Shown here in pieces: positions 1-5,491 of a stretch of DNA of 8,319 nt. A program made the translations under genes and the position numbers. Under the pieces are notes generated by a model that saw only the letters and a program-made list of their open reading frames with translations, had not been told where the DNA came from and ran no database searches. This stretch comes from Candidatus Equihabitans merdae (GTDB taxonomy: Bacteria > Bacillota > Clostridia > Lachnospirales > Lachnospiraceae), in the NCBI GenBank assembly GCA_018065025.1, contig JAGHUB010000265.1, forward strand, positions 1 through 8,319. The letters run 5' to 3'. Each line of letters starts with the position of its first letter. The stretch's first letter is position 1.

Positions 1-1094
1 TCTTCCGGCATAGCGCCGACGACAGCACCTTCTTCGATGGTGACATTTTCAGCCAGGATGCAGTGCTGAACTTTAGCACCTGCCTTAATGACTGTGCCGC
101 CCATAACAACAGCGTCTTCTACAACAGCACCGGCTTCAACAGTGACGCCTGTGTAGAGGATGGAGTGCTTAACGGTACCGGAGATTTCGCAGCCGTCTGT
201 GATCATGGAATCTTCGACGCAGGCACCGGCGTTGATGCGGTGACCCGGCATACCCATGTTACGGCTGTAGATCTTCCAGTCATCACTGAAGAGGTTGATA
301 CCGCTTTCTTCGGGATCCAGGATTTCCATATTGGCTTCCCACAGAGAAGAAATAGTACCTACATCTTTCCAGTAACCGCTGAAGTGGTGAGCATACATAC
401 GACGACCGTCACGCAGCAGAGCCGGGATGACGTTCTTACCGAAGTCGTTTTCAGATTCCGGATCATTTTCATCTTCTGTCAGATATTTCTTAAGAATATC
501 CCAGTTGAAGATGTAGATACCCATGGAAGCCAGGTTTGACTTGGGGTTCTTGGGTTTTTCCTGGAATTCGGTGATGCGGTCATCTTCATCAGCGACCATC
601 AGACCGAAACGGGAAGCTTCTTCCCACGGAACTTCCATAACAGCAACTGAGAATTCAGCGTTCTTTTCTTTATGGAAATCAAGGAACTTACGATAATCCT
701 GCTTACAGATCTGGTCACCGGACAGGATGATAACGTATTCCGGATCATAACGATCGATGAAAGACAGGTTCTGGTAGATAGCATTGGCTGTGCCTTTGTA
801 CCAGTCTGAGCCTTTGGCTTTCTGGTAAGGCGGCAGGACGCGGACGCCGCCATCAAGACGGTCCAGATCCCAGGGCTGACCGTTACCGATGTACTCGTTC
901 AGAACCAGGGGCTGATACTGGGTCAGAATACCGACGGTATCGATGCCTGAGTTCAGACAGTTAGATAACGGGAAGTCGATGATGCGATATTTACCCCCGA
1001 AAGGCACGGCAGGCTTGGCCAGGTTCTCAGTCAGAGCATAGAGACGTGAACCTTGTCCACCGGCCAGGAGCATAGCAACTATTTCTTTCTTCAT
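1..1094 (-). CDS. glgC: Glucose-1-phosphate adenylyltransferase (ADP-glucose pyrophosphorylase), C-terminus cut by window edge
   Basis: This enzyme makes ADP-glucose from ATP and glucose 1-phosphate, the committed step of bacterial glycogen synthesis in the cytoplasm. The reverse strand reads open from the ATG at 1094-1092 to the window edge, giving 364 codons. The nucleotide-binding loop GGQGSRL lies at residues 12-18 and the [16 protein letters not shown] motif at 26-41. GTANAIYQN is at 101-109. The catalytic Asp is D127 in [10 protein letters not shown] (E. coli D142), and the glucose-1-phosphate Lys is K180 in FQEKPKNP (E. coli K195). After about residue 290 come hexapeptide repeats of the left-handed beta-helix domain. 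Family members of this type run to roughly 380-430 residues, so probably only the last helix turns are missing. One oddity is SGDQIC where many family members have SGDHIY. A strong SD, AAAGGAG, sits 9 bases upstream. The gene is divergent from the hydroxylase operon; glgD or glgA may lie beyond the left edge. Confidence 0.96.
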   Translation of the reverse strand, partial: MKKEIVAMLLAGGQGSRLYALTENLAKPAVPFGGKYRIIDFPLSNCLNSGIDTVGILTQYQPLVLNEYIGNGQPWDLDRLDGGVRVLPPYQKAKGSDWYKGTANAIYQNLSFIDRYDPEYVIILSGDQICKQDYRKFLDFHKEKNAEFSVAVMEVPWEEASRFGLMVADEDDRITEFQEKPKNPKSNLASMGIYIFNWDILKKYLTEDENDPESENDFGKNVIPALLRDGRRMYAHHFSGYWKDVGTISSLWEANMEILDPEESGINLFSDDWKIYSRNMGMPGHRINAGACVEDSMITDGCEISGTVKHSILYTGVTVEAGAVVEDAVVMGGTVIKAGAKVQHCILAENVTIEEGAVVGAMPE

Positions 1095-1103
1095 AACATA
1101 GCG

Positions 1104-1110
1104 CTCCTTT
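1104..1110 (-). promoter_or_regulatory. Ribosome binding site of glgC
   Basis: On the reverse strand AAAGGAG lies 9 bases before the ATG at 1094-1092. It supports that start over the nearby ATG at 1099-1097, which reads ATG-TTA-TGA and stops at once. Confidence 0.8.
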
Positions 1111-1127
1111 GTAAAATAGTGTATTAA

Positions 1128-1136
1128 ATTATATCA
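1128..1136 (-). promoter_or_regulatory. Probable glgC promoter, extended -10 element
   Basis: The reverse strand reads TGATATAAT here, a perfect TATAAT -10 hexamer (1133-1128) with the TGn extension. The -35 position, around 1151-1156, reads TTTATT, a poor match to TTGACA; the extended -10 could compensate for this. Transcription would start near 1121 and leave a leader of about 27 bases containing the ribosome binding site. The call rests on consensus matching only. Confidence 0.6.
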
Positions 1137-1161
1137 ATAATCACTAAAAAAATAAAGCATC

Positions 1162-1198
1162 TATCCGTAAAATTGTGCAGAATATCCGTAAATTCGTG
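1162..1198. repeat. Two-copy direct repeat, 21-base period (possible tandem operator)
   Basis: TATCCGTAAAATTGTG at 1162-1177 and TATCCGTAAATTCGTG at 1183-1198 match at 14 of 16 positions. Their starts are 21 bases apart, two turns of B-DNA, so a protein would meet both copies on the same face. They lie just upstream of the weak -35 position of the glgC promoter, where an activator could act. No regulator family is assigned. Confidence 0.6.
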
Positions 1199-1222
1199 GA
1201 AATTGCAATACAATTACAAGGG

Positions 1223-1243
1223 GTAATAACACAGTATTATCAC
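1223..1243. promoter_or_regulatory. Imperfect palindrome, candidate operator
   Basis: The 21-base element runs from GTAATAACAC, through a central A at 1233, to GTATTATCAC. Eight of ten base pairs across the centre are complementary. Read on the reverse strand its outer half is GTGATAA, the same half-site as in the palindrome at 1352-1364. It could be an operator for either divergent unit. The sequence does not show which protein binds. Confidence 0.4.
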
Positions 1244-1351
1244 GGGAGACATTTTATAAGAAATGTTTTTTGATTGGGCAAAATGCATAAAATAGATAAA
1301 AATATTAAGATGTTTGAACTAAAAAACAGGTTGTTTTGGCTAAAAAGCTCG

Positions 1352-1364
1352 TGATAAATTATCA
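1352..1364. promoter_or_regulatory. Perfect palindrome TGATAAATTATCA, candidate operator
   Basis: TGATAA and TTATCA are perfect inverted halves around one central A. The site lies about 20 bases upstream of the candidate -35 of the hydroxylase operon (1383-1388), a position suited to regulation of that promoter. The half-site spacing does not fit the FNR consensus TTGAT-N4-ATCAA. A chance AT-rich palindrome cannot be ruled out. Confidence 0.4.
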
Positions 1365-1382
1365 ATAATCAACTATTAATTT

Positions 1383-1411
1383 TTTACAACTCGACTGAAG
1401 GCAGCTATTTT
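1383..1411 (+). promoter_or_regulatory. Candidate promoter of the hydroxylase operon
   Basis: TTTACA (1383-1388, five of six matches to TTGACA) is followed after 17 bases by TATTTT (1406-1411, four of six matches to TATAAT). Transcription would start near 1418, with a leader of about 60 bases. The spacing is ideal but the -10 is weak, as expected for a promoter that needs activation. Other AT-rich hexamers nearby are poorer pairs. Confidence 0.4.
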
Positions 1412-1439
1412 GGTATCCTTTTTGGTGGATTAGTAGCTG
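1402..1439. repeat. Inverted repeat CAGCTA / TAGCTG around the operon's predicted start point
   Basis: CAGCTA (1402-1407) and TAGCTG (1434-1439) are perfect inverted copies 26 bases apart. Between them ATCC (1415-1418) and GGAT (1427-1430) form a second short inverted pair, and TTTTGGT occurs twice (1408-1414 and 1420-1426). If the promoter at 1383-1411 is the real one, the left arm is not transcribed, so this would be a DNA-level element rather than an RNA hairpin. If transcription starts further upstream it could fold in the leader. Confidence 0.35.
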
Positions 1440-1468
1440 TTAATGACAGAAGTTAAATATCATTTTTT

Positions 1469-1474
1469 GGAGAG
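1469..1474 (+). promoter_or_regulatory. Ribosome binding site of the Mo subunit gene
   Basis: GGAGAG, with GGAG ending 7 bases before the ATG at 1480, sets the start of the first gene of the operon. No other in-frame start with a comparable site lies upstream. Confidence 0.75.
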
Positions 1475-1479
1475 AGACT

Positions 1480-3879
1480 ATGTCAGATTACAAATTAACT
1501 CCCTGTGAGAAATATCAGGCAGAAGGCCGGGAATGGGACCGTCTTGTTGTTAAGCGTAAAGACACAACAGGCGAAGAAACCGTCATCGGTCATACTCAGG
1601 TTCGTAAAGACGGTGTCGAGAAAGTAACAGGTACTGCTGTTTACGGCGCCGACATTAATTTCCCGGGTCAGCTCTACGGCGTATGCGCCAGAAGCCCCCA
1701 TGCTCATGCACGTATTCTTTCTATTAATACAGACAAAGCCAAAGCTCTTCCGGGCGTTGTTACTGTTATCACCGGTGCTGATTATCCGGAACCCTATGGC
1801 CAGTTCATCGCTGACCAGCCCATCATCGCTCTGGACAAAGTTCGTTATCAGGGCGAACCGGTTGCCGCTATCGCTGCCGAAACAGAAGAGATCGCCAGAG
1901 CTGCTGCCGAACTGGTAGAAGTTGAATATGAACTTCTTCCCGTCGTTAACGATCTGGAAGAATCCATGAAGAACGAAACTCTGATCCATGAAGACTGGAG
2001 CAAGTATGAATGCTCATCAGCCTGCTTCCCGGTTCAGGGCACAAACATCGGTGACCATTTCCACCTGTGCAAGGGTGATGTTGAGAAAGGTTTCGAAGAA
2101 GCCGACCTCATCGTTGAATCCGAATTCCGTTGCGGTCAGCTGCAGCACACACTGATCGAGACACACACAGCCACAGCTGCTGCCAACCCCTACACCAAGG
2201 AACTTCAGGTTTGGACACCCAACCAGTCTCCTTTCAGCATCCGTGCTCTGATGGGTAAGATTTATGGCGTTTCCAACGAAAAGGTTCGTCTGACTATGAC
2301 ACACATCGGTGGTGGTTTCGGTGGTAAGTACGAAGCTAAGTGCGAACCCATCGCCCTGGCTCTGTCTCTTAAGTGCGGCGGCCGTCACGTTAAACTGACT
2401 TATGACCGTCACGAAGAATTCTCCGCTACAGTTTGCCGTTCAACCGTTCAGTATTATATGAAGACCGGTGTTAAGAAAGACGGTACTATCGTAGCTAACC
2501 AGATCAAGGGTTACTGGGATGCCGGTGCTTACGTTACAACTAACCCCCGTGTTGACTACAATGCCGGTTTCGCCGCCAATGGTCCTTACGAGGTTCCCAA
2601 CGTCAAGATCGATACATATGTCTACATGACAAACCGTACACTGGGTACTGCTTATCGTGGTTTCGGTGTTACAGAAGCTTCTACACTGCATGAACACCAG
2701 ATGGATATCATCGCCAGAAAGCTGGATATGGATCCCCTGGAACTGCGTCTTAAGAACTGCCTGCATGACGGTTCAATCGGTGTTACAGGTGAAATCATCT
2801 CCACATGCGCTGTTGATGAATGTCTGAGAGCTGCCGCCGCCAACATCGGTTGGGATAAGCTTCCCAAGAGATGGGTTGACGAAGAAGGCAACCTCTGCGG
2901 TAAGGGTATCGCCTGCTTCAACAAGCTGACAGGTACACCGTCCACAACATCCTGTATCGTCAAGATGAACGAAAACGGTTCCATCTACATCCTGTCTGCC
3001 TCTCGTGAAATGGGTCAGGGCGTTACAACAACCATGCCTCAGTTCGCAGCTGAATCACTGAAGATCGATCTGGATAAGGTTTCCGTATCTCCGGTTGATA
3101 CACATCAGACACCTTACGATAAGACAACAACATCTTCTCGTTCCACATTCCATTCAGGTAATGCTATCCTGCAGGCCTGCGAAGACATCAAGAAACAGCT
3201 GTGCCACCTGGCCGCTATCAAATGGAAATGCGCTGACGAAGACGTTGTCTACACAGCTGAAGGTAACATCCAGCACAAGACAGATGCTGATAAATGCATC
3301 AACATCAACAATGTTGGTAAGTCCGGTATCATGCACGAACAGGATCCGGTTATCGCCATCGGTCGTTACGGCACATCCGATATCTTCGATGCACCGCCTG
3401 TTGACGGTCGTCAGTCCAAGCGTCCTACAGTTATGTGGATGATCGGTGCTCAGGCTGCTATCGTTAAGGTCAACCCGGTTACAGGTCGCGTCAAAGTTAC
3501 TAAGATCGGTGCTGCCCACGATATCGGTAAGGCTATCAACCCCACAGGTTGTCTGCAGCAGATCGAAGGTTCTGTGGTCATGGGTCTTGGCCATGCCATC
3601 ATGGAAGAGATGATCTATGAAGACGGTAACCTGAGAAACGGCAACATGGTTGACTACAAGGTTCCCACATTCATGGATTCCGACATCGAGATCAAGTCTA
3701 CTCTGGTAGAAAATGGTCATCCGGAAGGCCCCTTCGGTGTTAAGGGTATCGGTGAACCGGGTCTGGTTCCCACAGCCGCATGTATCGCCAATGCTATTTG
3801 CCACGCTTGCAACACTGACTTCAAATCACTGCCCATTAAACCTGAACACATTCTTTTCAGAGAGGAGGCCAATGACTAA
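1480..3879 (+). CDS. xdhA: Xanthine dehydrogenase-family hydroxylase, molybdopterin-binding subunit
   Basis: This is the large catalytic subunit (799 aa) of a molybdenum hydroxylase that inserts water-derived oxygen into a substrate C-H bond. The N-terminal a/b-hammerhead region starts near residue 45 (KVTGTAVYGAD). Cofactor motifs follow: Q249 in NQSPF, GGGFGG at 277-282 (F280), AYRGFG at 391-396 (R393, F395), EMGQG at 510-514 (Q513), SSRSTF with R554, QQIEG with Q694, and the catalytic Glu E759 in KGIGEPG. By hand alignment these match bovine XDH Q767, F798, R912, F914, Q1040, Q1194 and E1261. The bovine purine-orienting residues E802 and R880 align with Y284 and N361, so xanthine as substrate is doubtful. 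About 40 residues precede the usual family start. It is the first gene of a Mo-FAD-FeS operon, the order of E. coli xdhABC. A nicotinate, aromatic-CoA or other heterocycle hydroxylase is possible. Family assignment is sure; the symbol is by homology. Confidence 0.93.
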   Translation: MSDYKLTPCEKYQAEGREWDRLVVKRKDTTGEETVIGHTQVRKDGVEKVTGTAVYGADINFPGQLYGVCARSPHAHARILSINTDKAKALPGVVTVITGADYPEPYGQFIADQPIIALDKVRYQGEPVAAIAAETEEIARAAAELVEVEYELLPVVNDLEESMKNETLIHEDWSKYECSSACFPVQGTNIGDHFHLCKGDVEKGFEEADLIVESEFRCGQLQHTLIETHTATAAANPYTKELQVWTPNQSPFSIRALMGKIYGVSNEKVRLTMTHIGGGFGGKYEAKCEPIALALSLKCGGRHVKLTYDRHEEFSATVCRSTVQYYMKTGVKKDGTIVANQIKGYWDAGAYVTTNPRVDYNAGFAANGPYEVPNVKIDTYVYMTNRTLGTAYRGFGVTEASTLHEHQMDIIARKLDMDPLELRLKNCLHDGSIGVTGEIISTCAVDECLRAAAANIGWDKLPKRWVDEEGNLCGKGIACFNKLTGTPSTTSCIVKMNENGSIYILSASREMGQGVTTTMPQFAAESLKIDLDKVSVSPVDTHQTPYDKTTTSSRSTFHSGNAILQACEDIKKQLCHLAAIKWKCADEDVVYTAEGNIQHKTDADKCININNVGKSGIMHEQDPVIAIGRYGTSDIFDAPPVDGRQSKRPTVMWMIGAQAAIVKVNPVTGRVKVTKIGAAHDIGKAINPTGCLQQIEGSVVMGLGHAIMEEMIYEDGNLRNGNMVDYKVPTFMDSDIEIKSTLVENGHPEGPFGVKGIGEPGLVPTAACIANAICHACNTDFKSLPIKPEHILFREEAND

Positions 3880-3881
3880 TG
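3861..3881 (+). promoter_or_regulatory. SD site and TAATG stop-start overlap coupling Mo and FAD subunit genes
   Basis: AGAGGAGG (3861-3868) lies inside the last codons of the Mo subunit, 10 bases before the ATG at 3879. The stop TAA (3877-3879) and this ATG share one base. The arrangement suggests translational coupling, which would help keep the two subunits in equal amounts. Confidence 0.8.
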
Positions 3882-4820
3882 TTAAATGATTTCGAATTAT
3901 TCATGCCTACTGATTTCAATGAAGCCTGCGCTCTGAAGGCCAACGGCGCTAAGCCGGTAGCCGGCGGCACTGACGTCTACGTCAACATGCACGGCGGTAA
4001 GAAAGAAGCCGATCAGGTCGTTGATATCAAGAATCTTGCCGAGCTTAAAGGCACATCCTACACAGCCGGCCAAGGTCTTGTCCTTGGTGCTCTGACCTCT
4101 CATCGTCAGATCGAAGAGTGGGATGTCATCAAGAAAAATTATTATGCTATGTTCCAGGGCTGCTCACAGGTTGGTTCTGTTCAGATTCGTTACAGAGCTA
4201 CACTTGGCGGCAATATCATGAACGGTGCTCCCTCAGCTGACTCCATCGGTCCCATGCTGGTTCACGATGCTGTATGCGTTGTTAAGGGTCCCAACGGCGA
4301 ACGCAAGATCCCCCTGGATAAGTTCTACACTGGTTTCAAGAAATTCGATATCCAGCCGGACGAACTTCTGGCCCGTATCGAGATTCCGGATACACCTGCC
4401 AATGCCGGTTCTGCTTACTACAAGTACATGCGCCGTGGCGCCATGGACCTGGCTCTTATGGGTGTCAGCGCCTATGTTGAACTGGATGAAAATGATGTCA
4501 TGAGCCATGTACGTATCGCTCTGACAACAGCCGGCCCCACTCCCATGAGAAGCTATTCTGCCGAAGCTGTTCTGGAAGGTCAGAAGTACTCCGATGAGAT
4601 CATCATCGCTGCTGCTGAAGCCGTTGCATCCGAAGGTAAGCCTCGTTCAAGCTGGCGTTCAAGCGCTGAATTCCGTGTCAGACTGCTTCATGATGTTACT
4701 ATCATGGTTCTGCACGAAGCTGTTAAACGCGCCAAAGCTGAAGACAAAGCACAGCCCATCAAACAGGTTCTGTACAAAGGTCAGCAGGGTCTGGAAGAAA
4801 GACCCAAGGTTCAGGGCTGA
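3879..4820 (+). CDS. xdhB: Xanthine dehydrogenase-family hydroxylase, FAD-binding subunit
   Basis: This 313-aa protein is the medium subunit, which takes electrons from the iron-sulfur subunit onto FAD and passes them to an external acceptor such as NAD+. The FAD contacts of the family are visible: AGGTD at residues 28-32 and ATLGGNIMNGAPSAD at 107-121, preceded by QIRYR. The C-terminal part, from about residue 175, is the CO-dehydrogenase flavoprotein C-terminal domain, ending near SSAEFRVRLLHDV. The length fits stand-alone FAD subunits of about 290-320 residues. No bound [4Fe-4S] insert of the 4-hydroxybenzoyl-CoA reductase type is evident: there are only two Cys (C17, C95) in the first 127 residues. 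The gene overlaps the Mo subunit gene by one base and is followed after 17 bases by the FeS subunit gene. The final electron acceptor cannot be told from sequence. Confidence 0.93.
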   Translation: MLNDFELFMPTDFNEACALKANGAKPVAGGTDVYVNMHGGKKEADQVVDIKNLAELKGTSYTAGQGLVLGALTSHRQIEEWDVIKKNYYAMFQGCSQVGSVQIRYRATLGGNIMNGAPSADSIGPMLVHDAVCVVKGPNGERKIPLDKFYTGFKKFDIQPDELLARIEIPDTPANAGSAYYKYMRRGAMDLALMGVSAYVELDENDVMSHVRIALTTAGPTPMRSYSAEAVLEGQKYSDEIIIAAAEAVASEGKPRSSWRSSAEFRVRLLHDVTIMVLHEAVKRAKAEDKAQPIKQVLYKGQQGLEERPKVQG

Positions 4821-4822
4821 TC

Positions 4823-4830
4823 GGGAGGAG
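4823..4830 (+). promoter_or_regulatory. Ribosome binding site of the FeS subunit gene
   Basis: GGGAGGAG sits 7 bases before the ATG at 4838, in the 17-base gap after the FAD subunit stop. It is close to an ideal SD, so the small subunit should be translated efficiently. Confidence 0.8.
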
Positions 4831-4837
4831 ACTGATT

Positions 4838-5398
4838 ATGAAAGATATCGTTGTAAACTTTACGCTTAACGGAAGACAGTGCAAGAAGCTGGTTCCTGCC
4901 AACAAGACTCTGCTGCGCTTCCTTCGCGAAGATATGTATATCAATTCCGTCAAGGAAGGTTGTAATGAAGGCGAATGTGGTGCCTGCACAGTTCTGCTGG
5001 ATGGTCATCCGGTAAACTCCTGCCTGGTACTGGCTGCCGAGCTGGAAGGCAAGACAGTTCTGACTGTTGAAGGTCTGACAGATGATGACAGACTGCATCC
5101 CATCCAGGAAGCCTTCATCGAAGCCGGTGCTGTTCAGTGTGGTTACTGCACACCGGGTATGATCATGAGTGCTGTAGCTTGCCTTAACCTCTATGGTCAT
5201 CCCACTCGTGAACAGATCCGCAAGGAAATGGAAGGTAACATCTGCCGCTGCACAGGTTACACACGTATCGCTGATGCTATCCTGCTTTCTGTTGAAAAAA
5301 TGGATGCTATCGTAGCCGAACAGGGTGCTGACGTAGCCTTCAGAGGCATTGACAAGAACTTTGTTGAAAAGTGGAACGCTTCCTACGAAGTTAAATAA
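4838..5398 (+). CDS. xdhC: Xanthine dehydrogenase-family hydroxylase, [2Fe-2S] subunit
   Basis: This 186-aa small subunit carries the two [2Fe-2S] clusters that relay electrons from the Mo site to FAD. The N-terminal plant-ferredoxin-type domain has ligands C42, C47, C50 (CNEGECGAC) and C62. The C-terminal four-helix domain has C101 and C104 (QCGYCTPGM) plus C136 and C138 (GNICRCTGY). All eight cluster Cys are present, so the chain looks functional. The protein ends with about 25 residues beyond the usual core (after roughly residue 160), of unknown role. It is the last gene of the operon, and a strong hairpin follows 20 bases after its stop. The name xdhC follows E. coli gene order; it is not the XdhC sulfuration chaperone of Rhodobacter, which is not encoded in the window. 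Confidence 0.95.
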   Translation: MKDIVVNFTLNGRQCKKLVPANKTLLRFLREDMYINSVKEGCNEGECGACTVLLDGHPVNSCLVLAAELEGKTVLTVEGLTDDDRLHPIQEAFIEAGAVQCGYCTPGMIMSAVACLNLYGHPTREQIRKEMEGNICRCTGYTRIADAILLSVEKMDAIVAEQGADVAFRGIDKNFVEKWNASYEVK

Positions 5399-5418
5399 GT
5401 CAATCTTTTAATGTGATT

Positions 5419-5470
5419 AAATGGCTGTTATACTAAGGTGTTGGAACATGGTATAACAGCCATTTTAAAT
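5419..5470 (+). terminator. Probable intrinsic terminator of the hydroxylase operon
   Basis: AAATGGCTGTTATAC (5419-5433) pairs perfectly over 15 bases with GTATAACAGCCATTT (5451-5465), around a 17-base loop. The loop may close further as TGT-TGGA-ACA. The descending arm runs into TTTTAAAT and more T-rich DNA up to 5477. The T-tract is interrupted, so termination may be incomplete. The A-rich left arm would also give a short U-tract if read from the reverse strand. The hairpin lies 20 bases after the FeS subunit stop and 27 bases before the next start. TATACT (5429-5434) in the left arm resembles a -10 element but has no good -35. Confidence 0.7.
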
Positions 5471-5478
5471 TTATTTTC

Positions 5479-5484
5479 AGAGGA
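5479..5484 (+). promoter_or_regulatory. Ribosome binding site that fixes the ATPase start
   Basis: AGAGGA lies 7 bases before the ATG at 5492. This favours 5492 over the in-frame GTG at 5438, which sits in the loop of the terminator hairpin and would add 18 residues encoded largely by the stem and the SD itself. Confidence 0.8.
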
Positions 5485-5491
5485 CAAAAAC

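Larger units (their letters stand above)
1095..1479. other. Divergent AT-rich intergenic control region between glgC and the hydroxylase operon
   Basis: No convincing gene is present in these 385 bases, which are far more AT-rich than the flanking genes. They hold the start signals of both divergent transcription units, a two-copy direct repeat (1162-1198), two palindromes (1223-1243 and 1352-1364), a short AAAACA/TGTTTT inverted repeat with a 3-base loop (1323-1337), and a CAGCTA/TAGCTG inverted repeat around the candidate operon promoter (1402-1439). The length and density of symmetric motifs are more than two simple promoters need, which suggests regulator binding; that is inference. Confidence 0.7.

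Noticed and set aside
63..539. Plus-strand open frame of 158 codons opposite glgC
   Set aside because: It is antisense to the conserved GlgC beta-helix region, its residues resemble no known protein, and there is no SD.
1283..1354. A 23-codon reading frame in the divergent spacer (possible leader peptide)
   Set aside because: It has no clear SD, has the composition expected of AT-rich DNA, and ends in the palindrome at 1352-1364. Nothing links it to attenuation of the operon.
1352..1364. FNR/CRP binding site
   Set aside because: The halves TGAT and ATCA are separated by five bases rather than the four of TTGAT-N4-ATCAA, and the left flank lacks the leading T of the consensus.
1383..1479. 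Molybdenum-cofactor or purine riboswitch in the operon leader
   Set aside because: The leader from the candidate promoter is only about 60 bases, too short for a Moco riboswitch, and no purine-riboswitch three-way junction or conserved core was seen.
3154..3804. Long open frame (216 codons) on the reverse strand inside the Mo subunit gene
   Set aside because: It is antisense to strongly conserved Mo hydroxylase motifs and has no recognisable domain or start signal; it is a by-product of the codon use of the real gene.
5438..5491. In-frame GTG start giving an 18-residue longer ATPase
   Set aside because: The GTG lies in the loop of the 15-bp hairpin, has no good SD at the right distance, and the added residues would be encoded by the hairpin arm and the AGAGGA site of the better start at 5492.
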